This document shows positions 1 to 6,448 of a stretch of 11,558 nt of DNA, piece after piece. The stretch covers positions 1-11,558 of the forward strand of contig CAISUR010000061.1 in assembly GCA_903888655.1 (NCBI GenBank), written 5' to 3'. Under the pieces are notes generated by a model. It made no database searches. It saw nothing but the letters and a program-made list of their open reading frames with translations, and was not told where the DNA came from. A program made the position numbers and the translations under genes. Origin of the DNA: an uncultured Bacteroidota bacterium. GTDB lineage: Bacteria > Bacteroidota > Bacteroidia > Flavobacteriales > Flavobacteriaceae. The number at the start of each line of letters is the position of its first letter. Position 1 is the stretch's first letter.

Positions 1-705
1 GGATACAAAGATGATAAAGGAGGTAATACCGTTAAAGTGTCTTTTTATGGTCGTGATACCAATTTGCATACCCTGTGGGATACGGATATCATTGAATATA
101 AAAATGTAACTCTTGCCGATTTGATGAAGATGAATGCCTATAAACCATCAGAACTTGCGGCAATTCAGCAGATTGATATAACTGCGTGGGCTAAAGATTC
201 TAGAAAATATCTAAAAAATGCCTACAAACTAAATGATGCTAAAATTAGTGATATTTATGTCGATGCCAATTTGCCTGTAATCAAATTACAAATCCTTAAA
301 GCGGGTTTGCGACTGGCGTCTGTTTTAGAACATTACTTTCATAACATTCAATATATTGGTACAAGTACGGTAAACGCTCCAAAAGAAGTGGAATCATCGG
401 AACCAGTAACTGAAATTGAGGTCAATAAAGCCGCTGATTATATCGGAAAACGCGAATCTATTTGTAGTAAAGTATATTCAACTAAAGTGCTGGATTCTAA
501 TGGAATGACGTTGTTAAATGTGGGTGGGGAATATCCAAACAGTCCTTTAACGGTGGTTATTTATGCTAATAAATTAAAGAATTACAACTTTGTTCCAGCA
601 GATTATTACAAAGGAAAAAACATTTGTATCACCGGAAAAATCGAATTATACAAAGGAAAACCTGAGATTATTTCGACTTCACAACAAGATATTACCATAA
701 ATTAA
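1..705 (+). CDS. S1/P1-type nuclease with C-terminal OB-fold domain (5' end cut off by window)
   Basis: The reading frame is open from base 1, so the gene starts outside the window and the GTG at 37 is internal. The first visible residues match the conserved GDKGGN region of S1/P1 zinc-dependent single-strand nucleases. They are followed by NLHTLWD (bases 61-81), whose His and Asp, four residues apart, correspond to the last two zinc ligands of P1 nuclease (His149 and Asp153). A conserved C-terminal helix, AGLRLA (about 301-318), closes the catalytic domain. About 90 further residues (about 424-705) look like a small beta-barrel OB-fold nucleic-acid-binding domain, with patterns such as YIGK, VVIY and YKGKNICITGKI ending in KGKPEI. 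Family members are normally secreted and cleave single-stranded DNA or RNA, releasing 3'-OH and 5'-phosphate ends. The signal peptide and N-terminal ligands lie outside the window. The nuclease assignment is firm; the OB-fold call rests on pattern recognition. Confidence 0.88.
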   Translation, partial: GYKDDKGGNTVKVSFYGRDTNLHTLWDTDIIEYKNVTLADLMKMNAYKPSELAAIQQIDITAWAKDSRKYLKNAYKLNDAKISDIYVDANLPVIKLQILKAGLRLASVLEHYFHNIQYIGTSTVNAPKEVESSEPVTEIEVNKAADYIGKRESICSKVYSTKVLDSNGMTLLNVGGEYPNSPLTVVIYANKLKNYNFVPADYYKGKNICITGKIELYKGKPEIISTSQQDITIN

Positions 706-760
706 TCTAGGTTGATTGATAACTTTTTCCAATAGACGTATTAAAATAATAACTATTTGA

Positions 761-790
761 TTTGGATTAAAACCTTTTTAATTACTTTTG
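761..790 (+). promoter_or_regulatory. Candidate Bacteroidota promoter for the EEP-family gene
   Basis: TACTTTTG at 783-790 fits the Bacteroidota -7 consensus TAnnTTTG. A TTTG at 761-764 stands 18 bases upstream and could be the -33 element. Transcription would start near 797, leaving a leader of roughly 58 bases before the TTG start at 855. In AT-rich DNA the -7 match can arise by chance, but the paired elements and position in a 149-base gap make it reasonable. Confidence 0.5.
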
Positions 791-854
791 ACTTGTACTA
801 TGATTTTACTAACATGATAATTAAATTTTAGTAAAACACTTAACATTAAAAAAA

Positions 855-2180
855 TTGAAACTATTTAGCAAACAATTGATTCTAAAAATACGTCATTTTT
901 ATTTCGTGTTTTTTTTGTACAACATAGCACTATCAAATGCTCAAACAGCCTTAGATTCTATTAAAATAATGAGTTATAACGTGGGTAATTTTGGTATTGC
1001 TTCCACAACAAGTTGCCCATTATTAAATATCAGTACGAAATCTGCGTATTTAAGAACTATTATTAGCTATGAAAATCCAGACATTATTGGTTTAGTAAAA
1101 ATGAATGCGGATTCCAATTTTTGCACCAACACGGTTCTGACTAATGTGTTAAACCCAGTTTGTAACGGATGTTGGGGTAATGGCAGTTTTAGCAACGTAT
1201 CCACGTATACCAAAGCCGATATGTTGTATTTTAAAACGAATAAGTTTGGTTTTAAAAATAGTACGGTAATTTACAGTGCCGACCCCAATATTAGTGATAT
1301 TAAACTCCACAAATTATATTTTAAATCTCCTAATTTAGCAACCACACATGATACTATTTTTTTGAAAATAGTGGTAGCGCATCTTAAATCGGGTTCAGGA
1401 AATGCCTCTGACCGAGCTACCGAAATTGGAGGTGCGATGAGTTGGCTAAATGCAAACACTACAACGAACGAAAATATTATTTTTATGGGAGATTTTAATA
1501 CGACTTCTTCTAATGAAACTTGTTTTCAAAAATTAATAAACTCTACGAATACCAACACAAAATTCTACGACCCAGCAAATCAACTAGGTGATTGGTCTGC
1601 CAATCCGAATACTTTTGCTCATTGGCTAACACAGAGCACAAGAACATCAGACCCTGGTGATTGCCTAGCAACAGGAGGTTTAAATGATCGTTTTGACCAT
1701 ATATTGTTAACGTCTTCATTGCTAAACGGTACTAATTCGTTACGTTATATTTCAGGAACGTATCAGGTTGTTGGTCAAGATGGAAATCATGTAGGCGCCT
1801 CCTTAATTGATCCACCCACAAATGCAAATGTACCGAGTACGGTAACCAACGCGCTCTATAATATGAGTGAGCATTTGCCTGTTGTTCTTAAATTGGTGGT
1901 AAACAATCCTTCCGTTTTTAGCACAAATTCAATCGCTGATTTAGAATCTCAAATTAGTATTACCCCAAATCCATCCACAGCTCAATTTAAAGTACTAATT
2001 CCTGAATCAATTAAAATAGATACTATTAAAGTTTTTACGCTCATGGGAGCCGAATTAGTTTCAGAGTCGGTTACTACTAATCCTGAAATCAATTTGTCTC
2101 AATTTTCTAAAGGAATCTATTTCATTCAATTGATCGATGAGCATCAAATTTATGTATTTAAAAAGGTGGTGCTTCAGTAA
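855..2180 (+). CDS. Secreted endonuclease/exonuclease/phosphatase-family protein with T9SS sorting domain
   Basis: This 441-aa protein has three parts. Residues 1 to about 29 form a Sec signal peptide with a basic start, a hydrophobic core and a likely cut near SNA-Q. Residues about 35-348 form an EEP (DNase I/APE1-like) domain. Residues about 366-441 form a type-A T9SS C-terminal sorting domain starting ITPNPS and ending KKVVLQ, so export across the outer membrane is expected. EEP landmarks that are present are MSYN (39-42), HLKSG (176-180), GDFN (212-215) and DH (281-282). Two classical positions differ: the usual metal-binding Glu after the DIIGL strand is Lys82, and the usual SDH motif reads SEH (338-340). 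It may be a diverged or inactive phosphoesterase. The start is TTG at 855; no ATG lies in frame between the upstream stop (822-824) and the signal peptide. It follows the S1/P1 gene by 149 bases, so the pair could process extracellular nucleic acids. Confidence 0.87.
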   Translation: MKLFSKQLILKIRHFYFVFFLYNIALSNAQTALDSIKIMSYNVGNFGIASTTSCPLLNISTKSAYLRTIISYENPDIIGLVKMNADSNFCTNTVLTNVLNPVCNGCWGNGSFSNVSTYTKADMLYFKTNKFGFKNSTVIYSADPNISDIKLHKLYFKSPNLATTHDTIFLKIVVAHLKSGSGNASDRATEIGGAMSWLNANTTTNENIIFMGDFNTTSSNETCFQKLINSTNTNTKFYDPANQLGDWSANPNTFAHWLTQSTRTSDPGDCLATGGLNDRFDHILLTSSLLNGTNSLRYISGTYQVVGQDGNHVGASLIDPPTNANVPSTVTNALYNMSEHLPVVLKLVVNNPSVFSTNSIADLESQISITPNPSTAQFKVLIPESIKIDTIKVFTLMGAELVSESVTTNPEINLSQFSKGIYFIQLIDEHQIYVFKKVVLQ

Positions 2181-2273
2181 TTGATTTAATTTCAATCCTG
2201 TAACCTGCTTTAGTCATCGAAATCTTTTAACACTTGTTATTTAAATTTTAAGAGTAGTTGATTCATTTATTGT

Positions 2274-2281
2274 TATCTTTG
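2274..2281 (+). promoter_or_regulatory. Candidate -7 element (TATCTTTG) for the superoxide dismutase gene
   Basis: TATCTTTG matches the Bacteroidota -7 consensus exactly and lies 20 bases before the ATG at 2302. The nearest upstream TTG (2258-2260) is only 13 bases away, short of the usual 18-21, so no convincing -33 element is seen. The leader would be very short and A-rich, with a run of A residues before the start codon in place of a Shine-Dalgarno sequence. Confidence 0.45.
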
Positions 2282-2301
2282 ATAATAGAAAAAAAATATT
2301 T

Positions 2302-3045
2302 ATGAAAACAACCAACACGAATCGAAGAGATTTTATTTTAAATACCAGCAAGGCTGCTGTGGCATTAAGTTTAAGTACGACGCTATTACCTTCAATTGCA
2401 AGTGCGGTAACAAAAAAGGAGGAATCAATTGAAGATGTAAAATTCAAACAACAACCCCTCTTGTACAAATTTGATAGTTTGCAAGCTGCCATTGATGCCC
2501 AAACTATGGAAATTCATTACACCAAACATGCGGCTACTTATTGCAAAAATTTGAATGAAGCATATGCTGCCGAGGTGGGAACGGGAACTAAATCGTTGGA
2601 AGATATTTTAGCTTCTATCTCAAAATTTTCTGTGAAAATGAGAAACAATGCGGGAGGGCATTTTAATCACGAAATGTTTTGGAAGTGTATGAAACCTAAT
2701 GATGCATCCGATAACAAACCAAGTGCTAGGCTAGCACAAAAAATCACTAAAGATTTTGGTTCCATAGAAGCATTTAAAACTCAATTTGATGACGCTGCTA
2801 AAACTAGATTTGGTAGTGGTTGGGCTTGGTTAGTACAATCAAAAGAAGGCAAATTAGTTATTGGCTCAACTCCAAATCAAGATAATCCATTAATGGATTG
2901 TAGCGAATTAAAAGGCAAACCGCTGTTGTGTTTAGATGTTTGGGAACACGCTTATTATTTGCGTTATCAAAACAAAAGAGTAGACTACATCAGCAATTGG
3001 TGGAAAGTAGTAGATTGGAATTATGTAGAAAATAATTTAGGATAA
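2302..3045 (+). CDS. sodA: Superoxide dismutase, Mn type, with Tat signal peptide
   Basis: A 247-aa enzyme that disproportionates superoxide to oxygen and hydrogen peroxide. All four metal ligands of the Fe/Mn family are visible: His72, His123, and Asp212 and His216 in DVWEHAYY. The second-shell His76 and Tyr80 (His30 and Tyr34 of E. coli SodA) are also present. Residues that discriminate the metal favour manganese: NNAGGH (115-120) gives Gly at the Gly77 position, and Gln193 in NQDNPLM matches the MnSOD outer-sphere glutamine. The N-terminus carries NRRDFIL (7-13) followed by a long mild hydrophobic stretch ending near ASA, a twin-arginine signal peptide. I infer that the folded, metal-loaded enzyme is exported to the periplasm or cell surface. 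The gene has its own candidate promoter and ends just before a strong terminator. The enzyme call is very secure; the Tat route is likely but unproven. Confidence 0.95.
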   Translation: MKTTNTNRRDFILNTSKAAVALSLSTTLLPSIASAVTKKEESIEDVKFKQQPLLYKFDSLQAAIDAQTMEIHYTKHAATYCKNLNEAYAAEVGTGTKSLEDILASISKFSVKMRNNAGGHFNHEMFWKCMKPNDASDNKPSARLAQKITKDFGSIEAFKTQFDDAAKTRFGSGWAWLVQSKEGKLVIGSTPNQDNPLMDCSELKGKPLLCLDVWEHAYYLRYQNKRVDYISNWWKVVDWNYVENNLG

Positions 3046-3063
3046 AATCTTTATTTTCTAAAA

Positions 3064-3112
3064 AAAAACTGCAGATTCGCTACTAATTAAAATTTGCGAT
3101 TTTGCGGTTTTT
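3064..3112. terminator. Bidirectional intrinsic terminator between sodA and the sbtA operon end
   Basis: Two 17-base arms, 3064-3080 and 3096-3112, can pair with one mismatch and two G-T wobbles around a 15-base loop. The arms carry the GC-containing parts CTGCAG and GCGATTTTGCGG in an otherwise AT-rich gap. A run of nine A residues (3060-3068) flanks the left side and five T residues end the right arm, so it can terminate in both directions. The longer U tract would form on the - strand, for the icd-to-sbtA operon. It sits between two convergent genes, as expected. Confidence 0.85.
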
Positions 3113-3154
3113 ACTTTAATATCGGTTACAATAAGATTTTGAAATTGGTCAACG

Positions 3155-4108
3155 TTACATTGTAATAATGGCGTAATACAAAGGCAATCCGAAAGTAATA
3201 TTGAAAGGAAACGTTACGGCTAATGCCATTGGTAAATACAACCCCGGATTTGCATTAGGAACTGCAATTTTCATAGCCGCGGGAACAGCAATATAAGAAG
3301 CACTGGCCGCTAACACTGAGAATATAAATCGATCTCCTATCTCAGGAGTGATGTAGCTGCTGAAATAGGCTACTAGACATCCATTAACTAAGGGAATCGC
3401 TACAGCAAAAAGAGTTGTAAACCAACCATTTTTGATGAATTCGTTTAATTTTCTTCCACTTGTTATTCCCATATCTAATAAGAACAGCACTAAAAAACCT
3501 TTAAATAAATCGGTTGTAAAAGGCTTAATTCCTTGTGCTTGATCTTGATTGGCAAGAAATCCAATGAGTAAGCTTCCGAGAATAAGGAGCACACTTCCAT
3601 TTGTTAATGAATGTTTGATAATATTAGAAATTTTTAGACTACTATCTTTTTTAAACCATGAAATTAACATTACGCCTACAATTATTGCGGGTGCTTCCAT
3701 AAGTGCCATAATAGCCACCATGTGACCATTAAAAGTTACTTTTTGAAATTCTAAAAATGAAACAGCCGTTACAAAAGTTACCGCACTTACCGATCCATAA
3801 GCTGCTGCAATGGCTCCTGCATTTTCGATACCTAATTTCTTTTTTAATATGAAAAATGTATAGAGAGGAATCGCGATTGATAGTGCTATTCCAAAAAGAA
3901 TGGACCAAATCACCGAAAGGTTCAAGTGACTGTGAGACAGTTCTTGACCACCTTTAAATCCTATTGAAAACAATAAGTATAAGGAAATAAATTTAGATGA
4001 ATTGGCTGGAATTTCTAAATCACTTTTCAGTTGAACAGCAATAATTCCCAACAGGAAAAATAATAAGGCAGGACTAGTTAAATTGTCTAATAATACTTGG
4101 TAATTCAT
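3155..4108 (-). CDS. sbtA: SbtA-family sodium-dependent bicarbonate permease
   Basis: A 317-aa integral membrane protein with about ten hydrophobic segments, apparently two five-helix halves. It resembles the SbtA family, known from cyanobacteria as a high-affinity Na+/HCO3- symporter of the inner membrane. Small-residue, Ser-rich stretches occur at matching places in each half, GSVSAVTF (105-112) and SASYIAVPAA (269-278); in SbtA these half-helix regions form the substrate and sodium sites. The C-terminal pattern PFNITFGLPLYY is also typical. The protein is shorter than cyanobacterial SbtA (about 370 aa), largely because the loop joining the two halves is only about 15-20 residues. No SbtB (PII-like) gene is adjacent. 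It is the last gene of the icd operon, 12 bases after the threonylcarbamoyl-AMP synthase gene. Transport of bicarbonate is inferred from family; other anions are possible. Confidence 0.85.
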   Translation of the reverse strand: MNYQVLLDNLTSPALLFFLLGIIAVQLKSDLEIPANSSKFISLYLLFSIGFKGGQELSHSHLNLSVIWSILFGIALSIAIPLYTFFILKKKLGIENAGAIAAAYGSVSAVTFVTAVSFLEFQKVTFNGHMVAIMALMEAPAIIVGVMLISWFKKDSSLKISNIIKHSLTNGSVLLILGSLLIGFLANQDQAQGIKPFTTDLFKGFLVLFLLDMGITSGRKLNEFIKNGWFTTLFAVAIPLVNGCLVAYFSSYITPEIGDRFIFSVLAASASYIAVPAAMKIAVPNANPGLYLPMALAVTFPFNITFGLPLYYAIITM

Positions 4109-4120
4109 CTTTTTAAATTT

Positions 4121-5077
4121 TTAAAATGTTGTTTCTTGTGCTCTTTGTAATCGGTCATTCAAACTAACGCCAATTCCAATTTCAGGGAATCTTTCGGCAA
4201 TAATTAAATCAAATTTTTTATCATCCATTAGATGCATAGCGGCATATAAATTAGTGGCGGCTTCTTCCAAATTTCGATCTTCTGTTAACAGGATATGCTT
4301 TTGAGAAGCTAATTCAACATCGGGTTTTGTAAATAATAGAAATCCTACATTTTCATCAGCATGAAGTCGTATACTTTCCTTAATAGTTGTGCTTACCTCG
4401 AATTTTGTTTTTGGGGAATAATGTTTACTTAACATGCCCGGAGCCTCTGGACTAGCTGCCGCTTTATTTTTTATCTCAATAACTCCAATGCAGTTTTCAA
4501 TAGTTTCTTTTGAAATAGCACCTACTCGATACAGTATGGGTCTGTTATTGTCAAATCCGATGATGGTAGATTCAATTCCTTTTTCACAATGACCACCATC
4601 GAGAATTAATTGAATTTTATCTCCGAGTTGTTTTTTGACGTGCTCCGCAGTGGTAGGACTTATATAACCAAACGGATTCGCACTAGGTGCTGCTAATGGA
4701 AAATCAAGTTGATGCAGTAATTCTTGTGTTAATGGATGTGCGGGAACTCGAACACCAACGGTATCTTTTCCAGAAGTAACAATATCTGGGATATTCTCTT
4801 TTTTTGGAAGGACTAAAGTTAGCGGACCAGGCCAAAAAGTTTCTGCTAAATTTTTTGCGATTGGAGGAATATCTTTAGCGACCTCATCGAGATAATCAAT
4901 AGATTTAATATGAACGATTAGGGGATTGTATAAAGGTCTTTTTTTTATATCAAATATTTTTTGAATTGCTGTTTTATCAAAAGCATTAGCAGCTAATCCA
5001 TAAACCGTTTCCGTTGGAATCGCTACGACGTCTCCTTTGGTTAAAATCTCTTTTGCTTGTTGCAGTACTGTATTCAT
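4121..5077 (-). CDS. tsaC: L-threonylcarbamoyladenylate synthase (Sua5/YrdC type)
   Basis: A 318-aa cytoplasmic enzyme that makes threonylcarbamoyl-AMP from threonine, bicarbonate and ATP, the first step of t6A37 modification of ANN-decoding tRNAs. The YrdC domain spans about residues 5-200, with PTETVYGL (21-28), the basic KKRP (45-48), FWPGPLT (81-87), VGVR (107-110), APSAN (130-134) and IEST (168-171), all parts of the nucleotide and threonine pocket. The conserved linker APGMLSKHYSP (212-222) leads into the C-terminal Sua5 domain, so this is the long Sua5 form and not the short TsaC form. The gene lies 3 bases after the DUF6671-like gene and 12 bases before sbtA. The neighbouring bicarbonate transporter is notable because bicarbonate is a substrate of this reaction. 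Confidence 0.95.
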   Translation of the reverse strand: MNTVLQQAKEILTKGDVVAIPTETVYGLAANAFDKTAIQKIFDIKKRPLYNPLIVHIKSIDYLDEVAKDIPPIAKNLAETFWPGPLTLVLPKKENIPDIVTSGKDTVGVRVPAHPLTQELLHQLDFPLAAPSANPFGYISPTTAEHVKKQLGDKIQLILDGGHCEKGIESTIIGFDNNRPILYRVGAISKETIENCIGVIEIKNKAAASPEAPGMLSKHYSPKTKFEVSTTIKESIRLHADENVGFLLFTKPDVELASQKHILLTEDRNLEEAATNLYAAMHLMDDKKFDLIIAERFPEIGIGVSLNDRLQRAQETTF

Positions 5078-5080
5078 TAT

Positions 5081-5911
5081 TTAGGGATTGCAAAAATCAC
5101 AATACATGGGATCTTCGGTTTCTTTTCCGTTAGGGAATTTTTTTTCGAGTTCATACTTGCATTTTTGACATTGATACAAATGTGAATAAATAGATTTGGT
5201 TTTTGATTTGCACCATTCACAAGGTAATCCTGAAATGGCTTTCACCACACCAAACCCAGGTGTTTGACATTCTGGACAAAGCGATTTTATTTTTGAAAGC
5301 AATTCTATTGCAGCCTTTTCAATCACTTTCATTCGAGTAGGATTGTATAAAGCTCGCATATCGGTTTCTACAATAAAACTAGAATTTTCTTTAAAAAGGA
5401 GGTTTGCTTTTTCTTCCAGTTCCTTCCATGATTGAATCCCTTTGTAAAGATTTTGATTAGTCAAATCCTTTAAAATCAACCCGTGTGAAGGAAAATTTGA
5501 AAGTTTTGCAAAATCATTTAGTTCTTCTGTAGAATTGACCGTTGCTGTATTAAAATTGGTTTCTAAGCTCAACTCACGAACCACAATTTCTAAATTATTT
5601 TTTTTATCAATAAAAATCAAAAGTTCTTCATCGGCACTTGCCATAAAAAGTACGGGATGATTCCCAAAAGAACCTTCGCTGGCTATTCCTAAATCACAAT
5701 CGGTTTCCTCCATTGCTATTAGACACTTCTTTTTTACGGTTTCATAAGACGAATCTTTTCGTTCTATTTCACCTGTAAAAGTTCCTAATGCATCTGTATT
5801 GAAATCGTCAGGTGCAAAGCATTTTACACCTAAGTCGGTTTCAAATAAAGGTCTAATAACTTTTTCCTTGTGATGTTTTGTCGCAATTACGAGGGTTCTA
5901 TTTTCAAACAT
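5081..5911 (-). CDS. DUF6671-like protein with four CxxC zinc-binding pairs
   Basis: A 276-aa soluble protein with no signal peptide or membrane segment, resembling the uncharacterised DUF6671 family. The N-terminal part opens with a beta strand and LVIATKHHKEKVIRPL (7-22), followed by DLGIASEGSFGNHP (73-86), an alpha/beta domain. The phrase DMRALYNPTRMKVI (184-197) looks conserved. The C-terminal 65 residues hold four CxxC pairs (Cys212/215, 231/234, 248/251, 271/274), enough for two zinc-ribbon sites. The strand pattern and the SEGS segment recall the DUF84/YjjX house-cleaning nucleotide phosphatases, but this is weak and I assign no function. The start ATG overlaps the end of the preceding 93-aa gene by 8 bases (5904-5911), suggesting translational coupling, and tsaC starts 3 bases downstream. 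The family name is from recognition of the pattern, not a search. Confidence 0.8.
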   Translation of the reverse strand: MFENRTLVIATKHHKEKVIRPLFETDLGVKCFAPDDFNTDALGTFTGEIERKDSSYETVKKKCLIAMEETDCDLGIASEGSFGNHPVLFMASADEELLIFIDKKNNLEIVVRELSLETNFNTATVNSTEELNDFAKLSNFPSHGLILKDLTNQNLYKGIQSWKELEEKANLLFKENSSFIVETDMRALYNPTRMKVIEKAAIELLSKIKSLCPECQTPGFGVVKAISGLPCEWCKSKTKSIYSHLYQCQKCKYELEKKFPNGKETEDPMYCDFCNP

Positions 5912-6185
5912 TTTTTAAAGTAATACTGATGTTACTTTTAATTTCTAATTCAAGATTATGGTCACGAGCATATTCCATTAAAAGTTTTAATTTTTCTGCT
6001 GTTTCATTCAATTCATTCACTCTAGCGTTTGAATTTGAAATAGAGGTATTAAAGCGGATGTGATTACTAAAAGCGTCCAAATTGTGAAAATTAATTTTGG
6101 TATTAATCATTTCCATCAGCAGTTTTTGGGCTTCCTCAGGTTGAAAAACACCTTCAATCAATTTAAATTCTTGATCACTTTTCAT
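5904..6185 (-). CDS. Small helical protein of unknown function, paralogue of the upstream 80-aa protein
   Basis: A 93-aa protein that I cannot assign a function. Residues 7-33 carry a pattern LIxGxF...E...L...M...KIxF that aligns without gaps to residues 3-29 of the protein encoded just upstream, with 10 of 27 positions identical. The middle (about 34-75) is predicted helical and polar, including RVNELNETAEKLKLLMEYA (55-73), which could form a coiled coil. The C-terminus (about 78-93) alternates hydrophobic and polar residues like beta strands. There is no signal peptide, Cys cluster or membrane segment. The gene begins 3 bases after its paralogue ends and overlaps the DUF6671-like start by 8 bases, so it is tightly bound into the operon. 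Tight packing and homology to its neighbour argue that it is a real gene. Confidence 0.82.
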   Translation of the reverse strand: MKSDQEFKLIEGVFQPEEAQKLLMEMINTKINFHNLDAFSNHIRFNTSISNSNARVNELNETAEKLKLLMEYARDHNLELEIKSNISITLKNV

Positions 6186-6188
6186 GAG

Positions 6189-6431
6189 TTAACTAATTTC
6201 AATTTCACTAAAAATCTTGCTATTTTCTGATTTAGAAGCAATATGATTTCGCAATTCAGATACTTTATTTTGCAATGCGATGATTTTACTTTCTTTTGTT
6301 TTAATATCTTCCTCGTTGTGAGAATTATGAATTTTATTTTCCAAAAACTTAATCTTTACTTGTACCATTTGAGTAATCAACTCCAAAGTTTCAAGTGCTG
6401 TAAATTCGCCGTTAATGAGTTGCATTTTCAT
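6189..6431 (-). CDS. Small helical/coiled-coil protein of unknown function, paralogue of the downstream 93-aa protein
   Basis: An 80-aa protein without recognised function. It opens with the module MQLINGEFTALETLEL (3-18) and continues MVQVKIKF (22-29), shared with the next gene. The rest is strongly charged and heptad-like, with ESKIIALQNKVSELRNHIA (48-66), so a short coiled coil and oligomerisation are plausible. No signal peptide or transmembrane segment is seen. It starts 17 bases after the icd stop; ATG at 6431 is taken, although the ATG two codons later (6425) is possible. It ends 3 bases before its paralogue. The pair looks like a tandem duplication that has diverged outside the N-terminal module. 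Confidence 0.82.
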   Translation of the reverse strand: MKMQLINGEFTALETLELITQMVQVKIKFLENKIHNSHNEEDIKTKESKIIALQNKVSELRNHIASKSENSKIFSEIEIS

Positions 6432-6448
6432 GTTTTTTACGTTTTAAA

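Noticed and set aside
37..39. GTG as the start of the first gene
   Set aside because: The frame is open to base 1 and the upstream residues (GYKDDKGGNTVK) continue the conserved S1/P1 pattern, so the true start lies before the window.
1271..1459. Short open frame on the - strand inside the EEP gene
   Set aside because: It is antisense to a well-supported gene, has no recognisable protein features and no promoter.
2241..2492. 83-aa open frame on the - strand over the sodA start
   Set aside because: It covers the sodA signal-peptide region and its promoter in antisense; the hydrophobic look is a by-product of the opposite strand.
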